A DNA stretch of 64,000 nucleotides from Rhizobium sp. BT04 (GTDB lineage Bacteria; Pseudomonadota; Alphaproteobacteria; Rhizobiales; Rhizobiaceae), in contig NZ_CP125648.1 of assembly GCF_030053135.1 (NCBI RefSeq), forward strand, positions 1-64,000. The letters run 5' to 3'. The notes under the pieces are model-generated. The model saw nothing but the letters and a program-made list of their open reading frames with translations. It was not told where the DNA came from and made no database searches. The position numbers and the translations under genes are program-made. Below, one piece after another: positions 51,025 to 59,938 of this stretch. Within the stretch, counting starts at the first letter, position 1, and each line of letters starts with the position of its first letter.

Positions 51025-54000
51025 ATGTTCACCAAGGTCCTTATCGCCAATCGCGGCGAAATTGCCGTCCGGGTTATCCGGACATTGAAGCGGATGGGCA
51101 TCGCCTCGGTTGCCGTCTATTCCGATGCCGACCGGTTCGCCAAGGCGGCGCTGACCGCCGATGAGGCCGTCCGCCTCGGCCCGGCGCCGGCCGCCGAGAG
51201 TTATCTCAATATCGATGCCGTCGTCGCCGCCTGCAAGGCGACGGGTGCTGAGGCCGTGCATCCGGGCTATGGCTTCCTCTCGGAAAATATCGGCTTTGCC
51301 GAGCGGCTCGCCGCCGAAGGCATCGCTTTCATCGGTCCGCGACCGCAGCATCTGTCGGCCTTCGGCCTGAAACACACGGCCCGCGAACTGGCCAAAGCGA
51401 GCGGCGTGCCGCTGCTGCCCGGCACCGATCTCTTAGAGAGCGTCGACGAGGCGCTTTCGGCCGCCGAAACCGTCGGTTATCCCGTCATGCTGAAAAGCAC
51501 GGCCGGCGGCGGCGGCATTGGCATGCAGCTCTGCGCCGACGCTGCGGGCCTCAAAGCCGCCTTCGAAAGCGTGCAGCGGACAGCGCGCGCCAGCTTCGGC
51601 GATGCGCGCGTCTATATCGAGCGCTTCGTTGCCGAAGCGCGCCATGTCGAGGTGCAGATCTTCGGCGACGGCAAGGGCGGAGTGATTGCACTTGGCGAAC
51701 GCGATTGCTCGCTGCAGCGCCGAAACCAGAAGGTGGTCGAAGAGATGCCTGCGCCTGGCCTTTCCTCGGAAATACGGGCGCGGCTGCACAAGGCGGCGGT
51801 CGATCTAGGACGCTCGGTCTCCTATGAATCGGCCGGCACTGTCGAATTCATCTATGATCCCCAGCGCGAGGAATTCTATTTCCTTGAGGTCAATACCCGC
51901 CTTCAGGTCGAGCATCCCGTCACCGAAGCCGTCTTCGGCATCGATCTTGTCGAATGGATGATCCGGCAGGCGGCGGGCGAAGACGTGCTCTCGGGCGCCA
52001 GAGGCCTGATGCCGAAGGGTGCAGCAATCGAGATGCGGATCTATGCGGAGATGCCGCATGCCGATTTCCGTCCCAGCGCCGGCCTGCTGACCGAGGTCGT
52101 TTTCCCGGACAATGCCCGCGTCGACGGCTGGATCGAGACGGGAACCGAGGTGACGCCCTTCTACGACCCGATGCTCGCCAAGCTGATCGTGGCGGCGGAA
52201 GACCGGCCGGCGGCGATCGGGAAGCTGAAGGCAGCGCTTGCAGCGACATCGATATCGGGCATCGAAACCAATCTCGATTATCTCAGGACCATCGCCGCTT
52301 CCGAGCTGCTTGCCGGCGCCAAGGTGGCGACGACGGCGCTGCGCGACTTCGCCTTTGTTCCCGATGTCGTCGAGGTTCTCGCCCCCGGCGCGCAGTCGAG
52401 CATCCAGGAACTGCCGGGCCGGCTCGGGCTCTGGCATGTCGGCGTGCCGCCGAGCGGGCCGATGGACGAGCGCTCCTTCCGTCATGCCAACCGGCTGGTC
52501 GGCAATGACGATGTGACGGCTGCGCTGGAGTTGACCGTTTCCGGTCCGACATTGCGGTTTTATTCCGACCAGACGATCGCGCTTGCCGGCGCGCGGATGC
52601 CAATGACATGCGACGGCGTGAAATTGCCGCATGACGCCCCGATGACAATCCGGGCGGGTCAGGTTCTGTCGATCGGTTCGATCGACGGACCGGGACAACG
52701 CGCCTATCTCGCCGTCGCCGGTGGTTTTGCCGCTCCCGTTGTGCTCGGCTCGCGCGCGACTTTCGGCCTCGGCCAATTCGGCGGCAACGCCACCGGTACG
52801 CTGAAGACAGGACACGTGCTGCATTTTGCCCGCCAGGCACCGGCCGAACCGGCAACGCCTGCGACGGAGCCGGCCGCCTTGACGCGCGAATGGGATGTCG
52901 GCGTGGTCTACGGCCCGCACGGGGCGCCCGATTTCTTTCAGGACAGCGATATCGAGACGCTGTTCTCGACGGCCTACGAGGTGCATTTCAACAGCGCCCG
53001 TACCGGTGTGCGTCTGATCGGCCCGGCCCCGCAATGGGCGCGCAGCGACGGCGGTGAGGCGGGGCTGCACCCCTCCAACCTGCACGACAATGCCTACGCG
53101 ATCGGGGCGATCGATTTCACCGGCGATATGCCGATCATTCTCGGCCCTGATGGTCCGAGCCTCGGCGGCTTCGTCTGCCCAGCGGTGATCGCCCGCGACG
53201 AGCAGTGGAAGATGGGCCAGTTCAAGCCCGGCGACCGTATCCGTTTTCATGCACTGGCGCGGCTGGAAGACCCGATCGCCGGCCCGGCGGTGCGGCGACC
53301 CTCGGAAGAAGCAGGTTCGCCGATCGTCGGCATCAGCGAGGATGGACCGGTTTCTGTCGTCTATCGCCGCCAGGGCGACGACAATCTGCTCGTTGAATAT
53401 GGGCCGATGACGCTCGACATCGCGCTCCGGCTGCGGGTGCATCTGCTGATGCAGGCGGTCGTCGAGGCCCGCCTCCCCGGCGTCGTCGACCTCACCCCCG
53501 GCATCCGCTCGCTGCAGATCCACTATGACGGCACGCAGCTGACGCGCCGGCGCCTGCTCGGGCTGCTCTCCGAGATCGAAGCGACGCTGCCGGCGGCACA
53601 GGAAGTCACCGTGCCGAGCCGCATCGTGCATCTGCCGCTCTCCTGGAACGATCCGGATGCGGAGCTTGCGATGCGCAAATATCAGGAGCTGGTGCGCCCG
53701 AACGCGCCCTGGTGCCCGTCGAATATCGAGTTCATCCGCCGCATCAACGGTCTTCCCGATGAACAGGCCGTCCGCGATATCGTCTTCGATGCGAGCTACC
53801 TGGTGCTCGGGCTCGGCGATGTTTATCTCGGCGCGCCGGTTGCGACGCCTACCGATCCGCGTCACCGCCTCGTGACGACGAAATACAATCCCGCTCGCAC
53901 CTGGACGCCGGAAAATGCCGTCGGAATCGGCGGCGCCTATATGTGCATCTACGGCATGGAGGGACCGGGCGGCTATCAGCTCTTCGGCCGCACCATCCAG

Positions 54001-54564
54001 GTCTGGAACACCTGGCGGGAGACACCAGCCTTTGCCAAGGGAAAACCCTGGTTGCTGAACTTCTTCGACCAGATCCGCTTCTTCCCGGTCAGCAATCAGG
54101 AGCTGACGGAGGCGCGCGCCGCCTTCCCGCATGGCGGCTATCCGATCAGGATCGAGGAGACGGAATTCTCCTATGCCGCCTACGAGAAAGAGTTGCAGGT
54201 CAATTCGGCGTCGATCGGCCGCTTCAAGGCAACGCAGCAAGCTGCCTTCGATGCCGAACGCCAGCGCTGGAAGGAAGCCGGGCTCGACAGCTTCGTCACC
54301 GACGAAGGCACGGGCGAAAGTCCGGACGGGGATATTCCCGACGGCTGCTTCGGTGTTGCCAGCGCCGTGCCCGGCAATATCTGGAAGTTGCTGGTCGAGC
54401 CGGGCGCCCCGGTTGCGGCCGGCGATACACTCGCCATCATCGAGTCGATGAAGATGGAAATCAACGTCACCGCCCATGCGGCAGGCCGCGTCCGCGACCT
54501 GCGCGCCGGGCCGGGACGAAACGTCAAAGCGGGCGAGATCATTGTTGTTCTGGAGGAATGCTGA
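51025..54564 (+). CDS. Biotin-dependent guanidine (urea-type) carboxylase
   Basis: An 1179-residue multidomain enzyme. In order: a biotin carboxylase (about 1-450, KVLIANRGEIAVRVIRTLKRM), an allophanate-hydrolase-subunit-2-like domain (about 460-770, LPGRLGLWHVGVPPSGPMDE), a subunit-1-like domain (about 800-1010) and a C-terminal biotin carrier with IESMKMEI, where Lys1143 is biotinylated. ATP and bicarbonate are used to carboxylate the substrate. Databases usually call it urea carboxylase, but enzymes behind guanidine riboswitches with CgdAB-type genes are guanidine carboxylases; this context fits that. The domain order equals that of the carboxylase part of urea amidolyase. Confidence 0.92.
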   Translation: MFTKVLIANRGEIAVRVIRTLKRMGIASVAVYSDADRFAKAALTADEAVRLGPAPAAESYLNIDAVVAACKATGAEAVHPGYGFLSENIGFAERLAAEGIAFIGPRPQHLSAFGLKHTARELAKASGVPLLPGTDLLESVDEALSAAETVGYPVMLKSTAGGGGIGMQLCADAAGLKAAFESVQRTARASFGDARVYIERFVAEARHVEVQIFGDGKGGVIALGERDCSLQRRNQKVVEEMPAPGLSSEIRARLHKAAVDLGRSVSYESAGTVEFIYDPQREEFYFLEVNTRLQVEHPVTEAVFGIDLVEWMIRQAAGEDVLSGARGLMPKGAAIEMRIYAEMPHADFRPSAGLLTEVVFPDNARVDGWIETGTEVTPFYDPMLAKLIVAAEDRPAAIGKLKAALAATSISGIETNLDYLRTIAASELLAGAKVATTALRDFAFVPDVVEVLAPGAQSSIQELPGRLGLWHVGVPPSGPMDERSFRHANRLVGNDDVTAALELTVSGPTLRFYSDQTIALAGARMPMTCDGVKLPHDAPMTIRAGQVLSIGSIDGPGQRAYLAVAGGFAAPVVLGSRATFGLGQFGGNATGTLKTGHVLHFARQAPAEPATPATEPAALTREWDVGVVYGPHGAPDFFQDSDIETLFSTAYEVHFNSARTGVRLIGPAPQWARSDGGEAGLHPSNLHDNAYAIGAIDFTGDMPIILGPDGPSLGGFVCPAVIARDEQWKMGQFKPGDRIRFHALARLEDPIAGPAVRRPSEEAGSPIVGISEDGPVSVVYRRQGDDNLLVEYGPMTLDIALRLRVHLLMQAVVEARLPGVVDLTPGIRSLQIHYDGTQLTRRRLLGLLSEIEATLPAAQEVTVPSRIVHLPLSWNDPDAELAMRKYQELVRPNAPWCPSNIEFIRRINGLPDEQAVRDIVFDASYLVLGLGDVYLGAPVATPTDPRHRLVTTKYNPARTWTPENAVGIGGAYMCIYGMEGPGGYQLFGRTIQVWNTWRETPAFAKGKPWLLNFFDQIRFFPVSNQELTEARAAFPHGGYPIRIEETEFSYAAYEKELQVNSASIGRFKATQQAAFDAERQRWKEAGLDSFVTDEGTGESPDGDIPDGCFGVASAVPGNIWKLLVEPGAPVAAGDTLAIIESMKMEINVTAHAAGRVRDLRAGPGRNVKAGEIIVVLEEC

Positions 54565-54567
54565 CCC

Positions 54568-56379
54568 ATGCTGCCGACCATTCTTGATCTGACCAGCCTT
54601 AGCGAAGCCTATGCGGCAGGCAAAAGCCCGCTCGATATCATCGAGATCGTCATTGCCCGTCGGGCCGCCTCGACGGATCCCGCTATCTTCATCACGCCGA
54701 CACCTGACGACATATTGCGGGCCGAAGTGCGCGCCCTGATGATGCGCGCACCGGAACCGAACAGCTTGCCGCTTTGGGGCATTCCCTTCGCCGTCAAGGA
54801 CAATATCGACGTGGCGGGCCTGCCGACGACGGCTGCCTGCCCTGCCTTTTCCTACCGCCCAGAGAAGGACGCAACTGTCGTTGCGAGACTGCGGGCTGCA
54901 GGCGCAATCGTCATCGGAAAGACCAATCTCGACCAGTTTGCGACCGGTCTCAACGGCACACGCTCACCCCACGGAGCACCGCGCTCGGTCTTTGACAAGA
55001 ACTATGTGTCGGGCGGCTCGAGCTCCGGCTCGGCGGTTGCCGTCGCCTCGGGCTTGGCAAGCTTCGCGCTCGGCACGGACACGGCCGGCTCTGGTCGCGT
55101 GCCGGCGGCTTTCAACAATCTCGTCGGCATCAAACCGACACCCGGACTGGTGCCCAATGTCGGGGTTGTGCCTGCCTGCCGCAGCGTCGATGTCGTCACC
55201 GTCTTTGCCCCAACGGTCGGCGACGGCGTCGCAATCCGCAAGGTGATGGAGGGCTTCGATGCCGCCGATCCGTTTTCGCGCAAGGCGGTTCCCGCCAGCT
55301 TGCCCGCCTCCGGTCTGCGCATCGGTGTGCTCGATGGAGCGGAGCGGGAATTCTTCGGCGACAAGGAGGTGGAGGCGCTCTACGACCAGGCGATCGAGCG
55401 GGCCAGAGGGCTCGGCGCGACCATCGTGCCGTTCGATTACGCGCCATTCCGCGAGGCCGCCGCCCTGCTCTATGACGGGCCGTGGGTCGCCGAGCGTCTG
55501 GCGGCGGTCGAGACCTTCCTTGCCACGAACGCAGCTGATTTCGACCCGACGGTGCGGGGAATCATCGAAGGCGCCAAGGGCAAGACCGCGGTCGAGGCCT
55601 TCAACGGCCGCTACCGGCTGGAGGAACTGCGCCGCAAGACCGAGGCCGAATGGGAAAAGGCCGACGTGCTTCTGCTGCCGACCTCACCGACCACTTATAC
55701 AGTCGAAGAAATGATGGCGGATCCGATTGTGAAAAACGGCCATTTCGGCCGCTACACCAACTTCGTCAATCTGCTCGATTGCGCGGCGATCGCCGTTCCG
55801 GCTGGCTTCGACGCCGACGGTCATCTCCCGGCCGGCATCACTCTAGTCGGCTCCGCCTTTGCAGATGACGCCCTTGCTCCCTTCGCCGACGCCATGCATC
55901 GCACCTTGAATGCAGGAATGGGCAAGGACCGTCTGGCGGCAATACCCGAAGCAAGCCGCGTGCCGCAGGCCGATGACGGCTTGGTGCCGATCGTCGTCGT
56001 TGGGGCGCATCTTACCGGCATGCCTCTCAACCACGAACTGACCCGACCGGGCGGCAGGCGCATCAAATCCTGCCGTACTGCACCGGATTACCGCCTTTTC
56101 GTTCTGCCCGATACAGTCCCGCCGAAGCCAGGCCTGATCCGAGAGCCCGGCTTTGACGGCAAAGGCCTCGAAGTTGAGGTTTGGAAAGTCCCCGCGGAAG
56201 CTTTCGGGCGCTTTGTCCAGAACATCCCGGCGCCGCTCGGTATAGGCAAGGTAACGCTCGATGACGGTTCCCAAATTGCAGGTTTTCTCTGCGAGGCTCA
56301 TGCAATCGAAGGCGCCCGTGAAATCACTGAATTGGGAGGCTGGCGCGCCTACGTCACGGATCAAAGGATCCCGAAATGA
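54568..56379 (+). CDS. atzF: Allophanate hydrolase
   Basis: A 603-residue enzyme converting allophanate to 2 NH3 and 2 CO2. The amidase domain (1-440) has the Ser-cisSer-Lys triad at Lys77 (IPFAVKDNID), Ser151 (SGGSSSGSA) and Ser175 (GTDTAGSGR), spaced 24 residues as in the amidase-signature family. The C-terminal domain (about 470-603) is the second, non-amidase domain found in AtzF-type enzymes. It is the last gene of the guanidine operon, and also the only allophanate hydrolase visible for the biuret operon downstream. Confidence 0.93.
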   Translation: MLPTILDLTSLSEAYAAGKSPLDIIEIVIARRAASTDPAIFITPTPDDILRAEVRALMMRAPEPNSLPLWGIPFAVKDNIDVAGLPTTAACPAFSYRPEKDATVVARLRAAGAIVIGKTNLDQFATGLNGTRSPHGAPRSVFDKNYVSGGSSSGSAVAVASGLASFALGTDTAGSGRVPAAFNNLVGIKPTPGLVPNVGVVPACRSVDVVTVFAPTVGDGVAIRKVMEGFDAADPFSRKAVPASLPASGLRIGVLDGAEREFFGDKEVEALYDQAIERARGLGATIVPFDYAPFREAAALLYDGPWVAERLAAVETFLATNAADFDPTVRGIIEGAKGKTAVEAFNGRYRLEELRRKTEAEWEKADVLLLPTSPTTYTVEEMMADPIVKNGHFGRYTNFVNLLDCAAIAVPAGFDADGHLPAGITLVGSAFADDALAPFADAMHRTLNAGMGKDRLAAIPEASRVPQADDGLVPIVVVGAHLTGMPLNHELTRPGGRRIKSCRTAPDYRLFVLPDTVPPKPGLIREPGFDGKGLEVEVWKVPAEAFGRFVQNIPAPLGIGKVTLDDGSQIAGFLCEAHAIEGAREITELGGWRAYVTDQRIPK

Positions 56380-56551
56380 AATGAGCATGAAGTATCATCT
56401 CAAAAGGATCCTCCTGGCGATACTTGCGGGCCTTGAAGCACGAAGCGACGCGCGCCGGTTCGGTCGCGCAAGAAGGTGATTGACCATCGGTCAAACCCTT
56501 CGCCGCAGGATCACGTGACGAGGCCGTACCGGGGCGGCGCGCGCTTTTTCG

Positions 56552-56618
56552 TCCGGAATTGCGTAAAAACAAAGGGATGGAGCGGTTCGGGCTTCCGTTA
56601 AAAGCTGCACCGCTCTAG
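56552..56618. repeat. Rhizobial intergenic palindromic mosaic element, copy 3 (partial, inverted)
   Basis: GGAATTGCGTAAAAACAAA followed by AGCGGTTCGGGCTTCCGTTAAAAGC and CACCGCTCTAG is the reverse complement of the first part of copy 1. The second palindrome arm is missing. A separate hairpin, CGGCGCC/GGCGCCG at 56619-56640, follows before the GntR gene end and may act as a weak terminator between the convergent genes. Confidence 0.75.
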
Positions 56619-56648
56619 CGGCGCCTGATTTTTGGCGCCGTGTCCTCG

Positions 56649-57323
56649 TTACTCCCCGGCCGCTGCAAATACCGCGCTGGCATCGCTGACAATTTCCACA
56701 TGAGAATATGCCGCCTGCCCCGCAGCCGCGGCATCCGCCCGCATGATCGCGGTCACGATCCGGCCGTGCTCCTCATAGGATTTTGCCAGACGCCCCGGCA
56801 GACGGAACTGCGCCCGCCGAAAAGGCGCGAGCCGCGCCCGCGTCTGCGTCACCATCTCGAAGACATGATCGTTATGCGCGCCGCGATAAAGTCGGGTATG
56901 GAATTGGGTGTTGTAAGCCGAATATTCCTCTTCTGCGCCGGCATGCACGAGCCTTACTGATGCCAGATGCTCCAACTCCAACGCGCGCCGCTCATCGACC
57001 GTCATGCGCTCAGCCGAGAGCCTGGCGCAGATTGCTTCAAGCTCCGCCATCGCCTCGAACATCGAATGCAGATAGGCCTCGCTGACATTGGTAACGAGGG
57101 CACTGCGGTTTGGCTCGCGTGCAATCAATCCCATGGCGCCCAGCTCACGCAGAGCCTCTCGTACCGGTGTGCGCGAAACGTCGAAACGAACCGCGAGCGA
57201 CACCTCATCCAACTTCGCGCCAGGCAGGATTTCACCTGTGACGATCATGTCGGCAATCGCCCGCACCATCTGTTCGACGGTGGTTCCGGTACGGATCACT
57301 TCTTTGCGCCTAGTCTGCTTCAC
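56649..57323 (-). CDS. GntR-family (FadR subfamily) transcriptional regulator
   Basis: A 224-residue regulator with an N-terminal winged helix (LDEVSLAVRFDVSRTPVREALRELGAMGLI, about residues 38-67) and an all-helical FCD effector domain (AMAELEAICARLSAERM, YNTQFHTRLYRGAHN with metal-binding His). It is divergent from the biuret operon across a 339-base region that contains TGCATRCA motifs at 57351, 57526 and 57606. It therefore probably controls that operon and itself. Effector unknown; a downstream metabolite such as biuret or allophanate is possible. Confidence 0.9.
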   Translation of the reverse strand: MKQTRRKEVIRTGTTVEQMVRAIADMIVTGEILPGAKLDEVSLAVRFDVSRTPVREALRELGAMGLIAREPNRSALVTNVSEAYLHSMFEAMAELEAICARLSAERMTVDERRALELEHLASVRLVHAGAEEEYSAYNTQFHTRLYRGAHNDHVFEMVTQTRARLAPFRRAQFRLPGRLAKSYEEHGRIVTAIMRADAAAAGQAAYSHVEIVSDASAVFAAAGE

Positions 57324-57349
57324 GATACGAATCTGCTCACGTCAACATT

Positions 57350-57359
57350 CTGCATACAG
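57350..57359. promoter_or_regulatory. Candidate GntR autoregulatory operator
   Basis: CTGCATACAG, a near-palindrome of the kind bound by FadR-type GntR proteins, lies 27 bases upstream of the regulator start codon. Confidence 0.35.
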
Positions 57360-57525
57360 ATGCGGTTCGAGAGTCGATAAGTCAAATCCAGTGGCGAAGA
57401 TATTGTTAAAATTTCGCTTTCTGATGCACGAGCACCTCAGGCAATCCGACTTTATTGCCAACTGCGCAGTAACAATGAACAAGAAATATCTATTGATTAC
57501 TTTTTGCGCAAGGATTCGATCAATC

Positions 57526-57617
57526 TGCATGCACTTTGCAAAACGAAAATCTTGGTGTGACGGATAAACTATAAAAAACAACTGGTTAATTTCTGGCACA
57601 TGCATTGCATGCACTTT
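57526..57617. promoter_or_regulatory. Direct repeats TGCATGCACTTT flanking the biuret promoter
   Basis: TGCATGCACTTT occurs at 57526-57537 and 57606-57617. The second copy overlaps the -12 element of the sigma-54 promoter, so a protein bound there would block transcription. GntR is the obvious candidate. TGCATGCAC also occurs at 46476-46484 upstream of the guanidine operon. Confidence 0.45.
57594..57609 (+). promoter_or_regulatory. Sigma-54 promoter of the biuret operon
   Basis: TGGCAC (57594-57599), ATGCA, TTGCA (57605-57609) is an exact -24/-12 consensus with GG and GC 12 bases apart. The start would be near 57620, giving a leader of about 43 bases. It implies activation by an enhancer-binding protein such as NtrC; no clear GCAC-N7-GTGC site was found upstream. 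Confidence 0.75.
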
Positions 57618-57662
57618 TCTGTACCTGTTCACAACCGGCCCAGCGCCGCAAGGAGCATTCCG

Positions 57663-58790
57663 ATGACCAAACTCCTTTCCATGAACCGCCGCAATTTCCT
57701 CCAGGCTTCTGCTGCCGGTGCGCTCGCCGGCGCTATGCCTGGCCTGATCGGCTCCTCCGCCGCAGCCCAAACCGCGCTGACCGTCGGCTTCATCTATGTC
57801 GGCCCCAAGGACGACTACGGCTATAACCAGGCGCATGCGGAAGGTGCGGCCGTTATCAAGGCGCTACCGGGCGTGACGCTGGTCGAAGAAGAGAATGTGC
57901 CGGAAACCGTCGACGTCCAGAAGACCATGGAATCCATGATCAACCTAGACGGCGCGACCCTGCTCTTTCCAACCTCCTTCGGCTACTTCGACCCGCACAT
58001 GCTGGCCATGGCCGCTAAACATCCCGACATCCAGTTCCGCCACTGCGGCGGCCTCTGGCAGGAAGGCAAGAACCCGGCCAATACGGGCTCCTATTTCGGC
58101 TATATCTTCCAGGGCCAGTATCTGAACGGCATCGCCGCCGGCCATGCGACGAAGAGCAAGAAGATCGGCTTCGTCGCCGCCAAGCCGATCCCGCAAGTTC
58201 TGCAGAATATCAATGCCTTCCTGCTGGGCGCACGCACGGTCGATCCTGGTATCACCTGCCAGGTGATCTTCACCGGCGAATGGTCGCTCGCCGTCAAGGA
58301 GGCCGAGGCCACCAATGCGCTGGTCGACCAGGGTGCCGACGTCATCACTTGCCACGTCGACAGCCCCAAAGTGGTCGTCGAGACGGCTGCCGGCCGCGGC
58401 GCCTTCGTCTGCGGCTATCACGCCAACCAGAGCCCGCTTGCTCCTGAAAAGTATCTCACCGGTGCCGAATGGGCCTGGGGCAACGTCTACAGCGATTTCG
58501 TCAAGAAGGCGCAGGCCGGCGAAAAGCTCGGGAATTTCGTGCGCGGCGGCCTGAAGGACGGCTTCGTGAAGATGAGCGCGCTCGGCCCCGCCGTGTCCGC
58601 GGAGGGCCGCAAGGCCTTCGAAACCACGCAGGCAGAGATGATGAAGGGCGGCTTCTCGGTCTTCAAGGGTCCGTTGAAGGACAATAAGGGCGACACGGTC
58701 GTTGCTGCCGACAAGAGCTACGCCGAAGACGCGATCGAGCTTGAGAGCATGAATTATCTGGTCGAGGGCGTGGTCGGGTCCACAGCGTAA
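57663..58790 (+). CDS. BMP-family ABC transporter substrate-binding protein, Tat-like signal
   Basis: A 375-residue binding protein of the BMP/PnrA family, usually serving nucleosides or similar heterocyclic or ureide compounds. MNRRNFLQASAAGALAGAMPG resembles a twin-arginine signal, with likely cleavage near SSAAAQ. ATG 57663 has AGGAG seven bases upstream; the longer reading from 57600 starts within the promoter. Mature features include VGFIYVGPKDDYGYNQAHAEG and a conserved MINLDGATLLFPTSFGYF. As first gene of the operon with biuret hydrolase, it may bind biuret or a related ureide. Confidence 0.9.
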   Translation: MTKLLSMNRRNFLQASAAGALAGAMPGLIGSSAAAQTALTVGFIYVGPKDDYGYNQAHAEGAAVIKALPGVTLVEEENVPETVDVQKTMESMINLDGATLLFPTSFGYFDPHMLAMAAKHPDIQFRHCGGLWQEGKNPANTGSYFGYIFQGQYLNGIAAGHATKSKKIGFVAAKPIPQVLQNINAFLLGARTVDPGITCQVIFTGEWSLAVKEAEATNALVDQGADVITCHVDSPKVVVETAAGRGAFVCGYHANQSPLAPEKYLTGAEWAWGNVYSDFVKKAQAGEKLGNFVRGGLKDGFVKMSALGPAVSAEGRKAFETTQAEMMKGGFSVFKGPLKDNKGDTVVAADKSYAEDAIELESMNYLVEGVVGSTA

Positions 58791-58810
58791 ACCACGAAGG
58801 GAGAAGCGCC

Positions 58811-59938
58811 ATGACCATTGAGGCCAATGATCCCGCAATAGCCATCGTGGAAAAACCAGCTTCGCTGCGCCCCGTCCTCGAATGGATCGCGCGGCGAGCC
58901 GAGCCTGTTGTCATCGGCCTCGCGGCCATCCTGATCGGTCTTGCGTTCTTCTCCCTCTTCATCCTGGCGGTCGGCAAGTCGCCGGCCACCCTCTTCCAAC
59001 TGATGTATACCGGCGGCTTTGGCAGCTGGTTTTCGGTGCAGAACAGCTTAAGTCGTGCCGCACCCCTTCTCCTGACGGCACTCTGCGTCGCCCTGCCCGC
59101 CCGTCTCGGCCTCGTCATCATCGGCGGGGAAGGAGCGGTCGTGCTGGGCGGCGTTGCCGCCGCAGCCATGGCTCTGCCGCTCGCCGGCAGCGCGCCTGTT
59201 TTCCTCACCCTCATTCTGATGGCAATCGCCGCCATGGTGGTCGGCGGCATCTGGATCGGCCTTGCCGGCTTCCTGCGCCATTACCGCGGCGTCAACGAAA
59301 CCATCTCGTCGCTGCTGCTCTCCTATATCGCCATTGCCCTGATGAACCAGTTCGTCGAAGGGCTGCTCCGCGATCCGGCAAGCCTCAACAAGCCGTCGAC
59401 CAGGCCGCTGCCGGCAGAATACATGCTCGGCAATATTCCAGGCATGGACGTGCATTGGGGCCTCGTCATCGGTATCCTCGCCTGCATGCTCTCCTGGATC
59501 GTGATCGAGGCGACGAGCTATGGTTTTGCCGCCCGCATCGCCGGCGGCAACGTGCGCGCCGCCCAGATCCAGGGGCTGCCGGTCGGCAAGCTGATTGCCG
59601 GATTTACCGCGCTTGCCGGCAGCTTTGCCGGTCTGGCGGGCATGATCGAAGTGGCGGCGGTGCAGGGAAGTGCCAACGCCTCGCTTGCCGCCGGCTACGG
59701 TTATACCGGTATCCTCGTCGCCTTCCTCGCCAGGCACAATCCGCTGGCGATCATTCCGGTCGCGATCCTGCTCGGCGGCATCGACGCCTCGGGCGGCCTC
59801 ATCCAGCGGCGTATGGGCCTGCCGGATGCGACGGTTCTGGTGCTGCAGGGGACGCTCTTCATCGTCATTCTCTTCTGCGAGACCTTCTACGGCCGCTTCA
59901 AGATCTTCAATCCCGACCTCTGGAAAAGGAGCCTCTGA
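58811..59938 (+). CDS. BMP-type ABC transporter permease
   Basis: A 375-residue permease of the branched/nucleoside type (BMP-system PnrC-like). About eight to ten membrane spans begin near residue 33; VVIGLAAILIGLAFFSLFILAVGKSPATLF is TM1 and GLVIIGGEGAVVLGGVAAAAMAL the conserved segment after TM3. GGGAG precedes ATG 58811. Its TGA overlaps the next ATG by one base. Confidence 0.9.
   Translation: MTIEANDPAIAIVEKPASLRPVLEWIARRAEPVVIGLAAILIGLAFFSLFILAVGKSPATLFQLMYTGGFGSWFSVQNSLSRAAPLLLTALCVALPARLGLVIIGGEGAVVLGGVAAAAMALPLAGSAPVFLTLILMAIAAMVVGGIWIGLAGFLRHYRGVNETISSLLLSYIAIALMNQFVEGLLRDPASLNKPSTRPLPAEYMLGNIPGMDVHWGLVIGILACMLSWIVIEATSYGFAARIAGGNVRAAQIQGLPVGKLIAGFTALAGSFAGLAGMIEVAAVQGSANASLAAGYGYTGILVAFLARHNPLAIIPVAILLGGIDASGGLIQRRMGLPDATVLVLQGTLFIVILFCETFYGRFKIFNPDLWKRSL

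Noticed and set aside
51805..54477. A long open frame on the minus strand inside the carboxylase gene (about 890 codons)
   Set aside because: It is antisense to a well-conserved multidomain enzyme. Its translation is Arg/Asp/His-rich without recognisable motifs, the usual shadow of GC-rich codon use.
51025..54564. Annotation of the carboxylase operon as urea degradation
   Set aside because: The riboswitch and the paired DUF1989 deiminase genes fit guanidine better. Urea activity of the carboxylase cannot be excluded from sequence alone.
56381..56479. A 32-residue basic ORF starting one base after the allophanate hydrolase stop (MSMKYHLKRILLAILAGLEA...)
   Set aside because: It has a hydrophobic then cationic pattern but no good ribosome binding site and no family I recognise. 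It may be chance coding before the repeat.
57420..57590. A GCAC-N7-GTGC NtrC site upstream of the biuret promoter
   Set aside because: Several GCAC half-sites occur, but none has GTGC at the right distance, so no NtrC site is claimed for this operon.
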